This document shows positions 10,111-19,390 of a stretch of DNA of 64,000 bases, piece by piece. Each line of letters starts with the position of its first letter. Within the stretch, counting starts at the first letter, position 1. The translations under genes were made by a program, and so were the position numbers. Source of the stretch: Ralstonia sp. RRA (GTDB lineage Bacteria > Pseudomonadota > Gammaproteobacteria > Burkholderiales > Burkholderiaceae); assembly GCF_037023145.1 (NCBI RefSeq), contig NZ_CP146091.1:496001-560000 (forward strand). Direction: 5' to 3'. The notes below the pieces were generated by a model. It made no database searches and was not told the DNA's origin. It saw nothing but the letters and a program-made list of their open reading frames with translations.

Positions 10111-11028
10111 GTGGATTTGAACCAATTGTCGCTGTTCGTGCGCGTTGTCGAGGCGGGCAGCTTTACCGCGGCTGCCGCGCGCCTGGATTTGCCCAAATCG
10201 TCCGTCAGCCGGGGCATTGCCGCGCTGGAGCAGGATTTGAACGTACGCCTGTTACAGCGCACCACGCGCACGCTGCATCTGACGGATGCAGGCCAGAGCT
10301 TGTACCAAGTGGCTTCACATGCACTGGAAGATATTGAGCGCGCGACAACCTGCGCGGGTGAACTGCAGGATACTCCGCGCGGCAAAGTGCGACTCACCTC
10401 TTCCGAAGACGTGGGGCGCCTGCTGGTCGCGCCGGTGGCCGCGCGTTTCATGCAGCAGTACCAGGACATTGACCTGGATGTCGTGCTCTCACCGCGCAAT
10501 GTCGATCTGGTGCAGGAGGGCTTCGATCTTGCTGTGCGTGTTGGCCGGCTGGCCGACAGTTCGCTCGTGGCCCGGCCGCTGGGTGTATTGCGCATCGGGC
10601 TGTTCGCCTCGCCGGAATACTTGCAGCGGCGTGGTGTGCCCCAGACGGTGCAGGAACTGGCCGACCACTGCTGTCTCGACTTCCGCGGCACCGGTCGTGG
10701 CGAGACGCAATGGCGCCTGGTCGGCCCCGACGGCCTGAAGACCGTGGCCGTGCGCGCGCGCCTGAATGCCGACAGCCTGATCTACCTGGAAACGCTCATC
10801 GCCTCCGGCACCGGCATCGGTCCGCTGCCCTTGTATGCAAGCGGCATTGCTCGTGCGAACGCGCCACTGCCGCGCCTCGTGCGCGTGTTGCCCGACTACG
10901 CTACCAGCGGTGAGCCGATCAATCTCGTCACGCCGTCTGCGCGTTTTGTACCCAAGCGGGTTCGTTTGCTGATCGACATGCTGACGGAGTCGATCCGGCA
11001 GGAGTTGGAAAACGCTGATCCCACCTGA
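10111..11028 (+). CDS. LysR-family transcriptional regulator (GTG start)
   Basis: 305 residues. I choose the GTG at 10111 because AGGAGG sits 7 nt upstream and translation from it gives the normal LysR N-terminus (MDLNQLSLFVRVVEAGSFTA); the frame extends upstream but without LysR character. The HTH is at residues 3-60 (AAARLDLPKSSVSRGIAALE, RLLQRTTRTLHLT) and the effector domain from about residue 90. It resembles the large CrgA/AaeR-like LysR group. It is divergent from the pirin gene, which is the most likely target. Confidence 0.88.
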   Translation: MDLNQLSLFVRVVEAGSFTAAAARLDLPKSSVSRGIAALEQDLNVRLLQRTTRTLHLTDAGQSLYQVASHALEDIERATTCAGELQDTPRGKVRLTSSEDVGRLLVAPVAARFMQQYQDIDLDVVLSPRNVDLVQEGFDLAVRVGRLADSSLVARPLGVLRIGLFASPEYLQRRGVPQTVQELADHCCLDFRGTGRGETQWRLVGPDGLKTVAVRARLNADSLIYLETLIASGTGIGPLPLYASGIARANAPLPRLVRVLPDYATSGEPINLVTPSARFVPKRVRLLIDMLTESIRQELENADPT

Positions 11029-11251
11029 GGCATCGCCACCGGGCAGGTGGTCCGTTAAATGTTGTGACGAATGATCCAGGCACGCATGTGGCGCGGCATC
11101 ATCCGCTCCACGTTTGCCGGACAACTACGTCAACCTCCTTGACGTCACCCCCGTGAAGCGTTGCAGCGCGTCCCCCCGGTGTGCTGCAGCGTGTCCGGCA
11201 TACGCGACCCTTGGGTGTTTCTGATCCCGTCACGTTGTGAGAAACACCGCC
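11029..11251. other. Intergenic region with short dyads, possible small-RNA gene
   Basis: No coding sequence is supported here. It contains a perfect 7-bp dyad ACGTCAA-N5-TTGACGT (11127-11145) and two related GCAGCG-GTCC blocks (about 11162 and 11184). It ends at a strong terminator more than 220 bp after the LysR stop. That distance would allow a short independent transcript, but no convincing promoter is visible. Confidence 0.3.
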
Positions 11252-11285
11252 GCCCGGACCTCGTTTGTCCGGGCTTTTTTTTTTC
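11252..11285 (+). terminator. Strong rho-independent terminator
   Basis: GCCCGGAC and GTCCGGGC pair across a 7-nt loop and are followed by an uninterrupted run of 11 T. It lies 224 bp downstream of the LysR stop and upstream of the response-regulator gene. Confidence 0.9.
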
Positions 11286-11498
11286 GCGATGCCCGCGTTC
11301 TCGGTCAGCCCATGTCCGTGGGCGCTTGGAAGAGTCTTTACAAATTAGGACTCTTCTCATGGTTTGTGGCACACCTTGCCAACAAAATTGCATGGAAATA
11401 ACACATGCAACGGATCGCACGGGAGTGCGGCCGATTGGGCTGCTGTCGGAGCCCACGCCATTCCGGCACGCATGTGCGCATCTTTCATGGAACCGAAC
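11286..11498. other. Leader region of the response-regulator gene with two dyads
   Basis: A 213-bp non-coding stretch. It holds AAGAGTC-N12-GACTCTT (11330-11355) and TTGCATG-N9-CATGCAA (11388-11410). Either could be an autoregulatory site for the downstream regulator; this is not shown by the sequence alone. Confidence 0.35.
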
Positions 11499-12239
11499 AT
11501 GCGTATCGCCTTGCTTGAAGACGATCCTTTCCAAAGCGAAGTCATCGTCCAGATCCTGTCCCAGTCCGGCCACGATGTGGTCACCTACACTGACGGCGCA
11601 ACGCTGCTGCGCATGCTGGGCCGCTCCTCGTACGACATGCTGATCCTCGACTGGCACACGCCGGGCATGCTCGGTATCGATGTGCTGAGCGTTGTGCGCA
11701 GCCGCCACAAGGATGTCCTGCCGATCCTGTTCGTGACGGCCGAAGAGAGCGAGAAGGGCCTGGTACGCGCACTCACGCAGGGTGCCGATGACTACATCAC
11801 CAAGCCGTTCCGCATTCCCGAGCTGCGCGCGCGCGTTGATGCGCTGCTGCGTCGTGCGTATCCGATTCCGTACGGCCGTCTGCCGTTTGACGTGGGCCCG
11901 TTCCACTTCAATCCGCAGCGTCAGCAGGTCACGCTGCACGGTGAGCCCGTCACGCTGACGGGCATCGAGTTCCAGCTCGCGCTGCTGCTGTTTTCGAACG
12001 TGGGTCGCACGCTCTCGCGTGACCACATCTTCGGGCAGGTGTGGGGGCGCAACTCGTCGGAGTACACGCGCACGATCGACAGCCATGTCTCACGCATCCG
12101 CATGAAACTGAACATCGAGCCGGTGAATGAGGTGCGCCTAGTGGCCGTCTACAAGCACGGCTATCGACTGGACCACCTGAGGCCTGCGGATGAGGCAGGC
12201 TCGCTGGTGGGTGACGAGGCTGTGCCGTATGAGGTGTGA
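11499..12239 (+). CDS. OmpR/PhoB-type response regulator without a neighbouring kinase
   Basis: Two-component response regulator of 246 residues (start MRIALLEDD at 11499; an ATG at 11487 is also possible). The receiver domain (1-115) has the acidic pair EDD near residue 7, the phospho-acceptor Asp in LILDWHTPGM, the Thr in FVTAEE and the Lys in ITKPF. A winged-helix DNA-binding domain follows (about 140-235; LTGIEFQLALLLFSNVGRTLSRDHIF, TIDSHVSRIRMKL, VYKHGYRL). No histidine kinase is adjacent, so its partner is elsewhere or it is an orphan. It converges with the VOC gene, 5 bp apart. Confidence 0.9.
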   Translation: MRIALLEDDPFQSEVIVQILSQSGHDVVTYTDGATLLRMLGRSSYDMLILDWHTPGMLGIDVLSVVRSRHKDVLPILFVTAEESEKGLVRALTQGADDYITKPFRIPELRARVDALLRRAYPIPYGRLPFDVGPFHFNPQRQQVTLHGEPVTLTGIEFQLALLLFSNVGRTLSRDHIFGQVWGRNSSEYTRTIDSHVSRIRMKLNIEPVNEVRLVAVYKHGYRLDHLRPADEAGSLVGDEAVPYEV

Positions 12240-12244
12240 CGGGC

Positions 12245-13096
12245 TCAGGTGAGCACGGTTTCAGCCAGCGCATTGTCCGGCACGTGTGGCGCAGGATGGC
12301 CCGGTTGCAGGGTGATCCACGCGCCGTGCGTCTGTGCGGTGGGCAATGAGGCGGCTGCTCTATGCGCACCGGCCAGCGTCAGGCCAAGCACGCCTTCTCC
12401 ACGCGTGCTGAGTCTGTGTTCCAAGTCTGCGGCTGCCGGCAGGGCGCTGCCCGGCTGCGGGCTGACCAGCACCACGGACGCACTGCCCACCGGCAATACG
12501 ACCGTGGCGATCCCGATACCGGACAACGCCACTGGCGCAGGTTCCTGCGTCAATCCGAGCAGCGCGCGATAGCGCGCCAGGCTCGCTTCGATATCCAGTA
12601 CCACCACCGTTACCGATGCGATGCCGCGCACGCCATTGGCGTGCTCGCGCACGTCGCCTTCGCGCACGCGCAGGTGGCGCGGCGTGATGTCGCCGCACAG
12701 AAAGGGTAGATCGGAGGTGGTCGGGCGGCCAAGTTCCCAACGCAGTTGTTCGCCATCGGGGCGCAGGCGGCCGCCGGGTAGCGGGCCCTCGTAGTCGAGC
12801 CCGCGTGCGCGCGCCGCACCGACCACCGCACCCACGTTGTGCGGCAGCAGGGCAAAGTCGACATAGCCGGCGCCATGCTGCTCGCCGAGCGTCCACCAGC
12901 GGCGCTCGGGTGCGGGCTGGAGGAAGGCGATCAACTCCAGATAGCTGCCATCGGCAAAACCCACCAGGGCGTTGTGTGTGACGCCGTCGGCATGGGTGCC
13001 GCCACGCTGTACGGTAAAGCCGAGTGCGGTGTAGTCGGCAATGACGCGCTCGAGATCGTTCACGCGGATGACGACGTGGTCCAGGGTCAGGCTCAT
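12245..13096 (-). CDS. VOC/glyoxalase-like domain protein
   Basis: 283 residues. The ATG at 13096 begins LTLDHVVIRVNDLERVIADY, the first beta strand of a vicinal-oxygen-chelate fold; the ORF upstream of this is not similar. A second VOC-like module lies in the C-terminal half (GIASVTVVVLDIEASLARY). The layout matches the Glyoxalase_3-like group of unknown enzymatic role. It is the last gene of the ABC-transporter operon (34 bp after livF), so it may act on the imported compound. Confidence 0.78.
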   Translation of the reverse strand: MSLTLDHVVIRVNDLERVIADYTALGFTVQRGGTHADGVTHNALVGFADGSYLELIAFLQPAPERRWWTLGEQHGAGYVDFALLPHNVGAVVGAARARGLDYEGPLPGGRLRPDGEQLRWELGRPTTSDLPFLCGDITPRHLRVREGDVREHANGVRGIASVTVVVLDIEASLARYRALLGLTQEPAPVALSGIGIATVVLPVGSASVVLVSPQPGSALPAAADLEHRLSTRGEGVLGLTLAGAHRAAASLPTAQTHGAWITLQPGHPAPHVPDNALAETVLT

Positions 13097-13130
13097 GGGG
13101 GTTCCGGTTGGGTGGGGGAATGCGGCAGCG

Positions 13131-13880
13131 TCAGGCGGCTTCACCGCCAAGATAGGCATGGCGGATGCGCGGGTCGTGCAGCAATTCGCGCGCCGGGCCC
13201 GACAGCACGATACGGCCGTTCTGCAGCACGTAGCCATGGTGGGCGATGCGCAGGGCGAGGCTGGCATTCTGTTCGACCATGAAGACCGACACGCCCGTCG
13301 CGTTCACCTGGGCGATGAGATCCAGTACGTGGTCGACATAGCGTGGGGAGAGGCCCATGGTCGGCTCGTCCATGCAGATCAGGCGCGGGCGGCCCATCAG
13401 CGCGCGGGCCATGGCCACCATCTGCTGTTCACCGCCCGAGAGCGTGCCGGCCAGCGCGTGCAGGCGCTCTTTTACACGAGGGAACAGGGCAAGCATGCGT
13501 TCGTAGTCTTCTGCAATGGCGGCGCGCTCGCGGTGCGGGTTGCGCGTGAAGGCGCCCATCAGCAGGTTCTCGCGCACTGTCATGGCGCCGAACAATCGCC
13601 GCGCTTCGGGCACCGACGCCACGCCCAGGCGGATGATCTGCGGCGTCGACAGCTTGAGGGTGGAGGCACCATCGATCTGCACATCGCCGGAGGTCGGCTT
13701 GTGCAACCCGAGGATCAGTTTCATCGACGTCGACTTGCCGCTGGCATTGCCGCCCAGCAGGCTGACGATCTGGCCGTGCTGCACGTCCAGGTTCACGTCA
13801 AAGTGCACTTGCGCCGGACCATAGTGCGTGTTGATGTGGCTCAGGCGCAGCAGCGGAGCGGAAGGGGCGAGCGTGGTCAT
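13131..13880 (-). CDS. livF: Branched-chain amino acid-type ABC transporter, ATP-binding protein LivF
   Basis: One of two cytoplasmic ATPases of a HAAT-family importer. 249 residues from the ATG at 13880 (MTTLAPSAPLLRLSHINTHY); the longer frame to 14006 runs into livG. Walker A is atypical: GGNASGKSTSM, with Gly-Gly-Asn-Ala before SGKST instead of the usual GPNGAGKST. The signature LSGGEQQMVAMARALM and Walker B LICMDEPTMGLSP are normal, and the LivF-type VEQNASLAL switch region is present. It begins 7 bp after livG. Confidence 0.9.
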   Translation of the reverse strand: MTTLAPSAPLLRLSHINTHYGPAQVHFDVNLDVQHGQIVSLLGGNASGKSTSMKLILGLHKPTSGDVQIDGASTLKLSTPQIIRLGVASVPEARRLFGAMTVRENLLMGAFTRNPHRERAAIAEDYERMLALFPRVKERLHALAGTLSGGEQQMVAMARALMGRPRLICMDEPTMGLSPRYVDHVLDLIAQVNATGVSVFMVEQNASLALRIAHHGYVLQNGRIVLSGPARELLHDPRIRHAYLGGEAA

Positions 13881-13887
13881 GTGGGGT

Positions 13888-14724
13888 TCAGGCAGCCAGG
13901 GCGTCGGGCGCTTCGCCCACGGCGCGGTGGCCAAGATAGGCTTCGACGACGGCGGGATCGTTGCGTACCGCATCGGGCGGGCCCTCGGCGATCTTGCGGC
14001 CGTCATCCATGGCGATCACGCGGTCAGACAGCTGCATCACCAGTTCCAGCTTGTGCTCGATCAGGAGAATGGTCTGGCCGCGCGCCTTGAGCGTGGCGAT
14101 GATCTGCTGCATCTCGGCGGTTTCGCTCTCGTTCATGCCAGCGGTGGGCTCATCAAGCAGCAGCAGGCGAGGGCGGGCGGCGAGCGCGCGGGCGATCTCC
14201 ACGCGGCGGCGGTTTGCATACGACAGCGTGTAGGTGGGCTGATGCAGGCGGGGCAGCAGGCGCTCGCCAAAGAGCGCGAGGATGTCGAGCGCTTGCGCGT
14301 GCAGCGCGGCTTCTTCGTCGCGTACGCGCGCCGGGCGCCACAGCGCGAGCGCCAGTTCGGCAAGCGGGCCGATCACGGGCCACGCAGGCCGCACCGCGCG
14401 CAGCTGGGCATGCGCGCCAATCAGTACATTGTCGAGCACGCTCAGGTTGCCGAACACGCGGCCGTGCTGGAACGTGCGTGCCAAGCCGGCGGCAGCAAGC
14501 TGCTCGGCGCGCCTGCCGGTCGTGTCGATGCCATCCACGCGCACCGTGCCGGCATCCGGTGTGTCGACGCCGGTGATGAGGTTGAACAGCGTGGTCTTGC
14601 CCGCACCGTTCGGGCCGATCAGGCTGACGACTTCGCCGTCGGCCACGTCCAGGCTGATGCCGTCAACGGCCGTCAGCCCGCCGAAGCGACGCGTGACCCC
14701 ACGCAGTTCAAGCCGGGACGGCAT
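13888..14724 (-). CDS. livG: Branched-chain amino acid-type ABC transporter, ATP-binding protein LivG
   Basis: Second ATPase of the importer, 278 residues. Walker A GPNGAGKTTLFNLITG, the LivG-type LARTFQHGRVFGNLSVLDNV block, Walker B LLLLDEPTAGMN and the switch His in LLIEHKLELVM are seen. The signature motif is altered: LSYANRRRVEIARAL in place of LSYGQQRRLEIARAL, a substitution seen in some LivG proteins. Its start overlaps the end of the OsmC gene by 17 bp, pointing to translational coupling. Confidence 0.9.
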   Translation of the reverse strand: MPSRLELRGVTRRFGGLTAVDGISLDVADGEVVSLIGPNGAGKTTLFNLITGVDTPDAGTVRVDGIDTTGRRAEQLAAAGLARTFQHGRVFGNLSVLDNVLIGAHAQLRAVRPAWPVIGPLAELALALWRPARVRDEEAALHAQALDILALFGERLLPRLHQPTYTLSYANRRRVEIARALAARPRLLLLDEPTAGMNESETAEMQQIIATLKARGQTILLIEHKLELVMQLSDRVIAMDDGRKIAEGPPDAVRNDPAVVEAYLGHRAVGEAPDALAA

Positions 14725-15274
14725 CGCTGGCCTGCGTTTGCGCGGCGCCCGTGCGCGTGTGTTGCAGCGTGGCGCGAATACTCTGCGGATGCTTGAGCAG
14801 GTTCAGGATCGGGCAGGTGCGCTCGACTGCCTCGAACAGCGTATCGAGCTGCTCGCGTGGTGCCGGTGATGCGATGTGCACCGTGTAGCCGATGTCGTGC
14901 GGATAGACGGGAACGTGCTCAAAGCCGGGGTGGCCGGCGCGAGCATCGATCTGGCCCGTCACCTCCACCTCCAGCGAATCGATGGGCACCTGATGCTGTG
15001 CGGCCTGGATCAGGAAGATATGCGTGACGCAGGACCCAAGCACGCCCAACTGCTGCTCCGGAGAACTGGCCCCAAGGTTGTAGCCGGCAAAGTCGGGCGG
15101 GCTGTCGCTGATGATCTGGTGCTCGCGGATGCGCACGCGGCGCACACCGCTGCGCCCCTCGGCGCTCACGCTGGCGGCAAGCCGCACCGGCTCGAAGGTG
15201 CCGGCGGCGATGCGTGCATCGCGGGCCAGTACGGCCGCGCGTTTTTCGATCAGGTAGTCGTTGAGTGTGCTCAT
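14708..15274 (-). CDS. OsmC family protein inside the ABC transporter operon
   Basis: OsmC/Ohr-fold protein of 188 residues; the family reduces organic hydroperoxides or has other thiol-dependent roles. The central helix has SSPEQQLGVLGSCVTHIFLIQA, with one cysteine of the usual pair. The second site, ERTCPILNLLK, supplies the other, so both redox cysteines appear present. It lies between the permease and the ATPase genes of a LivFGHM-type importer, 32 bp after livHM and overlapping livG by 17 bp, so it is part of the same mRNA. Why a peroxidase-like protein is coupled to this importer is unclear. Confidence 0.88.
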   Translation of the reverse strand: MSTLNDYLIEKRAAVLARDARIAAGTFEPVRLAASVSAEGRSGVRRVRIREHQIISDSPPDFAGYNLGASSPEQQLGVLGSCVTHIFLIQAAQHQVPIDSLEVEVTGQIDARAGHPGFEHVPVYPHDIGYTVHIASPAPREQLDTLFEAVERTCPILNLLKHPQSIRATLQHTRTGAAQTQASDAVPA

Positions 15275-15306
15275 GGGGCCCTCTTGGGAGTCATGCGTTG
15301 GACTGC

Positions 15307-17145
15307 TCAGACCGTTCCCAGCAGCCCCTGCGGGCGGAAGCGGACCAGCAGCAGAAGCGTGAGGCCGACGATCAGGACGCGGTACTCGGCCGTCACGCGA
15401 AACAGCTCGGGCAGGCCGACCAGTGCCACCGCGCCGATCACCGCCCCCGCCACATTGCCCAGGCCACCGAGGATCACCATGGTCAGCGCCAGGATGGAGA
15501 TCGGTGAGCCGAAGGTCTCGTGGTTGATGTAGCTGTATTGATGTGCCGTCAACGCGCCGGCAATGCCCGCCGCAAAGCCGCCCACACCGAACGCCAGCGC
15601 CTTGTAGCGCGCCGGCGAAATGCCATAGGCGCGGGCCGCGACGTCGTCATCACGGATGGCGCGCAAGCTGCGGCCCAGGTGCGTACCGAGCAGGCGGCGC
15701 TGCAGCAGCGCCAGCGCAACCGCCGCGCCGAGCCCCACCCAGTAGAACGCCGCCGCGGAATCGAGTGCCAGGCTGCCCACCGCCAGCGGCGGAATACCCG
15801 CCACCCCGATCGGCCCGCGCGTCACGCTTTCCCAGTTGAGGATGACCAGCGCGATGATCTCGCCGATGCCGAGCGTGGCAATCGACACGTAGTGCCCACG
15901 CAGGCGAAACGCCGGCAGCACCAGCAGCGTGCCCAGCCCGGCCGTGACGATGCCTGCCAGCAGCACGGCCAGCAGCACCGGCAGATGGGCGTCGATCGCC
16001 AGCAGCGCCGATGCATAGGCACCGATTGCCAGCAGGCCAGCGTGCCCGAGCGAGATCTGCCCCGCCGTGCCGGCCACCAGCGAAAGCGACAGCGCGAGCA
16101 GCGCATAGAGCCAGGCATTGGTCAGCACCTGCACGACGTACGGCGAGATGCCGGTAAGCGGAATCACCGCCAGCACCGCGACTGCCACGGGCCACACCCA
16201 GCGCGGCACTTGGATCGGCCGGCTTGGTGCGATGAAGGTGCCGGTCATCGGTTCGGGCGGCAATGCCGGCTTGCGTGCGAACAACCCATTGGGCCGCCAC
16301 GCCAGCACGCCCAGCAGCAACAGGAAGGCGAACAGGTTGCGATAGGGGGTGCCGAACAGCGCCACGCCGTAGCTTTCCGTCAGGCCCAGCAGCAAGCTGC
16401 CGGCAATCGCACCGGGTACGTTGCCCCCGCCGCCGATCACCACCGCCACCACGCCCTTGAGCGTGGCCTGAAAGCTCATCGCCGGGCTGATGTTGTTGTA
16501 GTACATACCGACCAGCAGGCCGCTCAAGCCCCCCAGCGCCGAGGCAATCGCAAACACCGCCTGGTTGACGGCATGGGTGCTTACGCCCATCTGGCGCGCG
16601 GCGTCGCGGTCTTGTGCGGTGGCGCGTACCGCCCAGCCCAGGCGCGTGTAGCGCAGGAAGACGAACAGCACGGCAGCACTGGCCAGGCCCAGCCCCGCGA
16701 TCAGCACATCCAGCGCGCCGATGCTGCCGCCGCCGAGCGTCAGGCGCCAATCGGGCAGCGGGCTTGGCAGCGCACGCGGGTCGGGCCCGGCGAGCAACTG
16801 CACGGCCTGGTCGATCACATAGCTCAAACCGATGGTGGCCAGCAGCGGCGCAATGCGCGGCGCGTTTGCCAGCGGACGCAGCCCCACGCGCTCGATGCCC
16901 ATGCCCAGCAGCGCTGAACCGACAATCACCAGCAGGATCGTCACCCACAGCGGCGCGTGCAAATGCGTGATGGCAAACCAGCCCAGGAACGCACCCACGG
17001 TATAGACCGAGCCATGCGCAAAGTTGATCAGGTGCGAGACGCCGAAGATCAACGCCAGCCCCACCGCCAGCAACGCATAGATGTTGCCCACGACGAGCCC
17101 GTTGACCGTGTAATCCAGCCACGCTCCATGCCACAGCGATTCCAT
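15307..17145 (-). CDS. Fused LivH-LivM permease of branched-chain-type ABC importer
   Basis: Inner-membrane permease of 612 residues, starting at the ATG at 17145 ([18 protein letters not shown]). Residues about 1-290 are a complete LivH domain ([47 protein letters not shown]). Residues about 320-612 are a complete LivM domain ([57 protein letters not shown]). In most bacteria these are separate genes; here a short charged linker joins them without a stop or frameshift. It lies 19 bp after the binding-protein gene. Confidence 0.92.
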   Translation of the reverse strand: MESLWHGAWLDYTVNGLVVGNIYALLAVGLALIFGVSHLINFAHGSVYTVGAFLGWFAITHLHAPLWVTILLVIVGSALLGMGIERVGLRPLANAPRIAPLLATIGLSYVIDQAVQLLAGPDPRALPSPLPDWRLTLGGGSIGALDVLIAGLGLASAAVLFVFLRYTRLGWAVRATAQDRDAARQMGVSTHAVNQAVFAIASALGGLSGLLVGMYYNNISPAMSFQATLKGVVAVVIGGGGNVPGAIAGSLLLGLTESYGVALFGTPYRNLFAFLLLLGVLAWRPNGLFARKPALPPEPMTGTFIAPSRPIQVPRWVWPVAVAVLAVIPLTGISPYVVQVLTNAWLYALLALSLSLVAGTAGQISLGHAGLLAIGAYASALLAIDAHLPVLLAVLLAGIVTAGLGTLLVLPAFRLRGHYVSIATLGIGEIIALVILNWESVTRGPIGVAGIPPLAVGSLALDSAAAFYWVGLGAAVALALLQRRLLGTHLGRSLRAIRDDDVAARAYGISPARYKALAFGVGGFAAGIAGALTAHQYSYINHETFGSPISILALTMVILGGLGNVAGAVIGAVALVGLPELFRVTAEYRVLIVGLTLLLLVRFRPQGLLGTV

Positions 17146-17164
17146 CGTCAAACCACCCGTCGTG

Positions 17165-18334
17165 CTATTGCGATGCCACCGTGGACTTGCGCTCAAGCAG
17201 CGCCCACTTGCCGTCCTTGACCACCACGTTGACGCTGCGCACGCCCAGTACGCGGCGCGTGTTGGGGTCGAACGTGGCGCGGCCAAAGACCACGCTAGGC
17301 ACGTCGCGCAGCTTGGGCAGCGCGTCGCGGATGGCGCGGCGGTCGGTGCCGCCGGCCTTCAGTGCTTCGGCGGCCAGGATGACGGCGTCGTAGGCGAAGG
17401 CGTTGAAGGCATCGGGGTCGCGCTGGTACTTGGTGCGGAACTGTTTGACGAAGGTCTGCACCTCCGGGCGCGGCTCGTCGGGGAAGAACGTGGTGTTGGT
17501 CGCCACGCCATTGACGGCCGCCGCCCCAAGCTCCAGGAACTTGGGCGAGTACACCGAGCTGGCGGCCACGATCGGCAACTGGATGCCGGTGGCGCGCAAC
17601 TGGCCGGCAATGAGGGCACCGTCTGCGTAATACGAGATCAGGACGATGCCGTCAGGCTTGGCATCCCGCACACGCACGAGCGTGGAGCGGAAATCCTTCT
17701 CGTCAGGCTGATAGCCCTCGGCGGCCACCACTTGCGCGCCGCGCTGTTTGACTGCTGCCGCGAACACATCCTTGCTGGTGCGGCCCCAATCGGTGTTCAG
17801 GTACAGCACGGCCACGCGCTTGAAGCCTTCGGTCTTGACGGCCAGATCGGCCAGCAGCGGCTGCGCATCGGCCTGGCTGACCGATGGGCTCCAGATGAAA
17901 TCACCGCCCTTGGTGAAATCCGGGTGCGAGTTGGTGAAGCCCAACTGCACCAGTCCCGCGCGCTGATAGATCGGCGAAGCGGCCATCGAGGCGGGGCTGG
18001 AGAAATCCCCCAGCTCGATGAGGATGCGGCGGTCGGCCACGAACTTTTGCGCAATGGCGACTGCCTGGCGTGGGTCGCTCTGGCTGTCTTCGAAGACGTA
18101 TTGCAGCGGGCGTCCGTGGATACCGCCGGCCGCGTTGATCTGCTCCAGCGCCAGGTCGAAGCCGGCCTTCCACTGCGCGCCGTACTGCGCGTTCTGCCCG
18201 GTCAACGGGCCCGAGACGCCAAAGTACAGCGGCTCGCCGGAGGCGGGCGCCGCCAGGGCGTGCCCACCGGCAGCGGCAGCCACCACCCACACTGCACCGC
18301 TCCACCAACGGCGCCATCCACGCAGTACAGCCAT
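17165..18334 (-). CDS. ABC transporter periplasmic substrate-binding protein, LivJ/LivK type
   Basis: Periplasmic-binding protein of the Leu/Ile/Val-receptor family (389 residues). I choose the ATG at 18334 because GGAG lies 7 nt upstream; an ATG at 18346 is in frame but has no such site. A Sec signal peptide ends near GGHALA. The mature protein begins with [19 protein letters not shown], followed by [23 protein letters not shown], typical of the family. First gene of the operon with livHM, osmC, livG, livF and the VOC gene. The ligand is not evident; relatives bind amino acids, amides or aromatic acids. Confidence 0.9.
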   Translation of the reverse strand: MAVLRGWRRWWSGAVWVVAAAAGGHALAAPASGEPLYFGVSGPLTGQNAQYGAQWKAGFDLALEQINAAGGIHGRPLQYVFEDSQSDPRQAVAIAQKFVADRRILIELGDFSSPASMAASPIYQRAGLVQLGFTNSHPDFTKGGDFIWSPSVSQADAQPLLADLAVKTEGFKRVAVLYLNTDWGRTSKDVFAAAVKQRGAQVVAAEGYQPDEKDFRSTLVRVRDAKPDGIVLISYYADGALIAGQLRATGIQLPIVAASSVYSPKFLELGAAAVNGVATNTTFFPDEPRPEVQTFVKQFRTKYQRDPDAFNAFAYDAVILAAEALKAGGTDRRAIRDALPKLRDVPSVVFGRATFDPNTRRVLGVRSVNVVVKDGKWALLERKSTVASQ

Positions 18335-18507
18335 CGTTTGCTCCATCGCTCAGGAAAAGACAGGGAAGCAATCACTATGGGCTGGCCGTGCGTGTGCGCC
18401 AACGAACGGTTTGGAGCATGCATATTCGCGCGGGCAAGCATGCGCGCCATGCGTGTGCGAATCGGCGATGCTATGCTCGGCGTCCCTTCCTCCCAGCCGA
18501 GCTTTCT

Positions 18508-18804
18508 GTGTCACTGGTCAATCTGAATGCGTTTGCGCAAGCGCTTCCCAAGGCTTGGTCGTCTCGTGTGCTGGAGCGTTTTGGCGGCGGCAACTTCAAG
18601 GTGCTGCGCATGGATGGCACGCCGTATCCCGACGAGGTGCACGACTATGCCGAGGGCCTGCTGGTGATCGACGGTGAGCTGCGCCTGCGAATTCATGGCG
18701 AGGCGGTGACGGTCTCGCGCGGTGAGGTCTATGTGGTGCCGGCGGGTGTGCCCCACAGCGTGGACGCCGGCAGTGCCGGCACACTGGTCATTCTGGACGT
18801 GTAA
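18508..18804 (+). CDS. Small cupin-domain protein (GTG start)
   Basis: 98-residue single cupin. The in-frame ORF begins at 18388, but only from the GTG at 18508 (SLVNLNAFAQALPKAW) does it look like protein. Cupin motifs are seen as HDYAEGLLVIDGELRLRI and PAGVPHSVDAG. The function of such minimal cupins is usually unknown. It is divergent from the ABC operon, and its last 17 bp overlap the end of the convergent SRPBCC gene. Confidence 0.75.
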   Translation: MSLVNLNAFAQALPKAWSSRVLERFGGGNFKVLRMDGTPYPDEVHDYAEGLLVIDGELRLRIHGEAVTVSRGEVYVVPAGVPHSVDAGSAGTLVILDV

Positions 18805-19390
18805 GCGACACGTCTTCTGCTTCGGCCAGCTGCTTGATGCGCTTGAGCATCATGCGGCGGATCAACCCGCTCGGGATGCGGATCAGCAGCCAGTAGGGTG
18901 TGAAGCGGCGGCGCGAGGCGTCGTCAGGGCAATGCACACAGGTGCGGGTGGTGAGCAGTGTGCCGCCTGCGCCGTCGGGCTGGGTCACGAACGTCATCAC
19001 CAGCTTGAGCACGCCGGTTGCAGAAAACTTGCGGAATTCGCTTGCCTGCACATCAACGAGCCCACCGTCGGGCTCCCAGAACTTGCCGACCAGACCCAGC
19101 GCGAGTTCACGATCGTCATCGCGGCCGAGCTTGATGAAGTCATGCAACCCGAACCCTGCGTCAACGCGGCGCTCGCTATGTTTGCCCGCTAGCGCGACAA
19201 GGCGTGCCGGCACTGCGCGCAGATGCAGGAACAACTGCGCCAGCGGGAAATCGCTGACCTCCAGTCGAGACACCATGTCGAGCACGCGCCCGGGTGCGGC
19301 ATCGATGCGGATCTGATGCTGCTCGCTGAACTGGTGTTCAGGCAACAGGCTGCGCAGCAACGGCATGTCGATGGATGAGGTCAGGTTCAT
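18788..19390 (-). CDS. SRPBCC-like protein of unknown function
   Basis: 200 residues with no motif I can name securely. The sequence pattern (a start-domain-like HQIRIDAAPGRVLDMVSRLEV, an internal strand-rich region and a C-terminal amphipathic helix ending GLIRRMMLKRIKQLAE) fits the SRPBCC/polyketide-cyclase fold. It overlaps the upstream monooxygenase gene by 4 bp (ATGA), so the two are translationally coupled. Pairing with a flavin monooxygenase suggests a role in handling the same hydrophobic substrate; this is inference. Confidence 0.65.
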   Translation of the reverse strand: MNLTSSIDMPLLRSLLPEHQFSEQHQIRIDAAPGRVLDMVSRLEVSDFPLAQLFLHLRAVPARLVALAGKHSERRVDAGFGLHDFIKLGRDDDRELALGLVGKFWEPDGGLVDVQASEFRKFSATGVLKLVMTFVTQPDGAGGTLLTTRTCVHCPDDASRRRFTPYWLLIRIPSGLIRRMMLKRIKQLAEAEDVSLTRPE

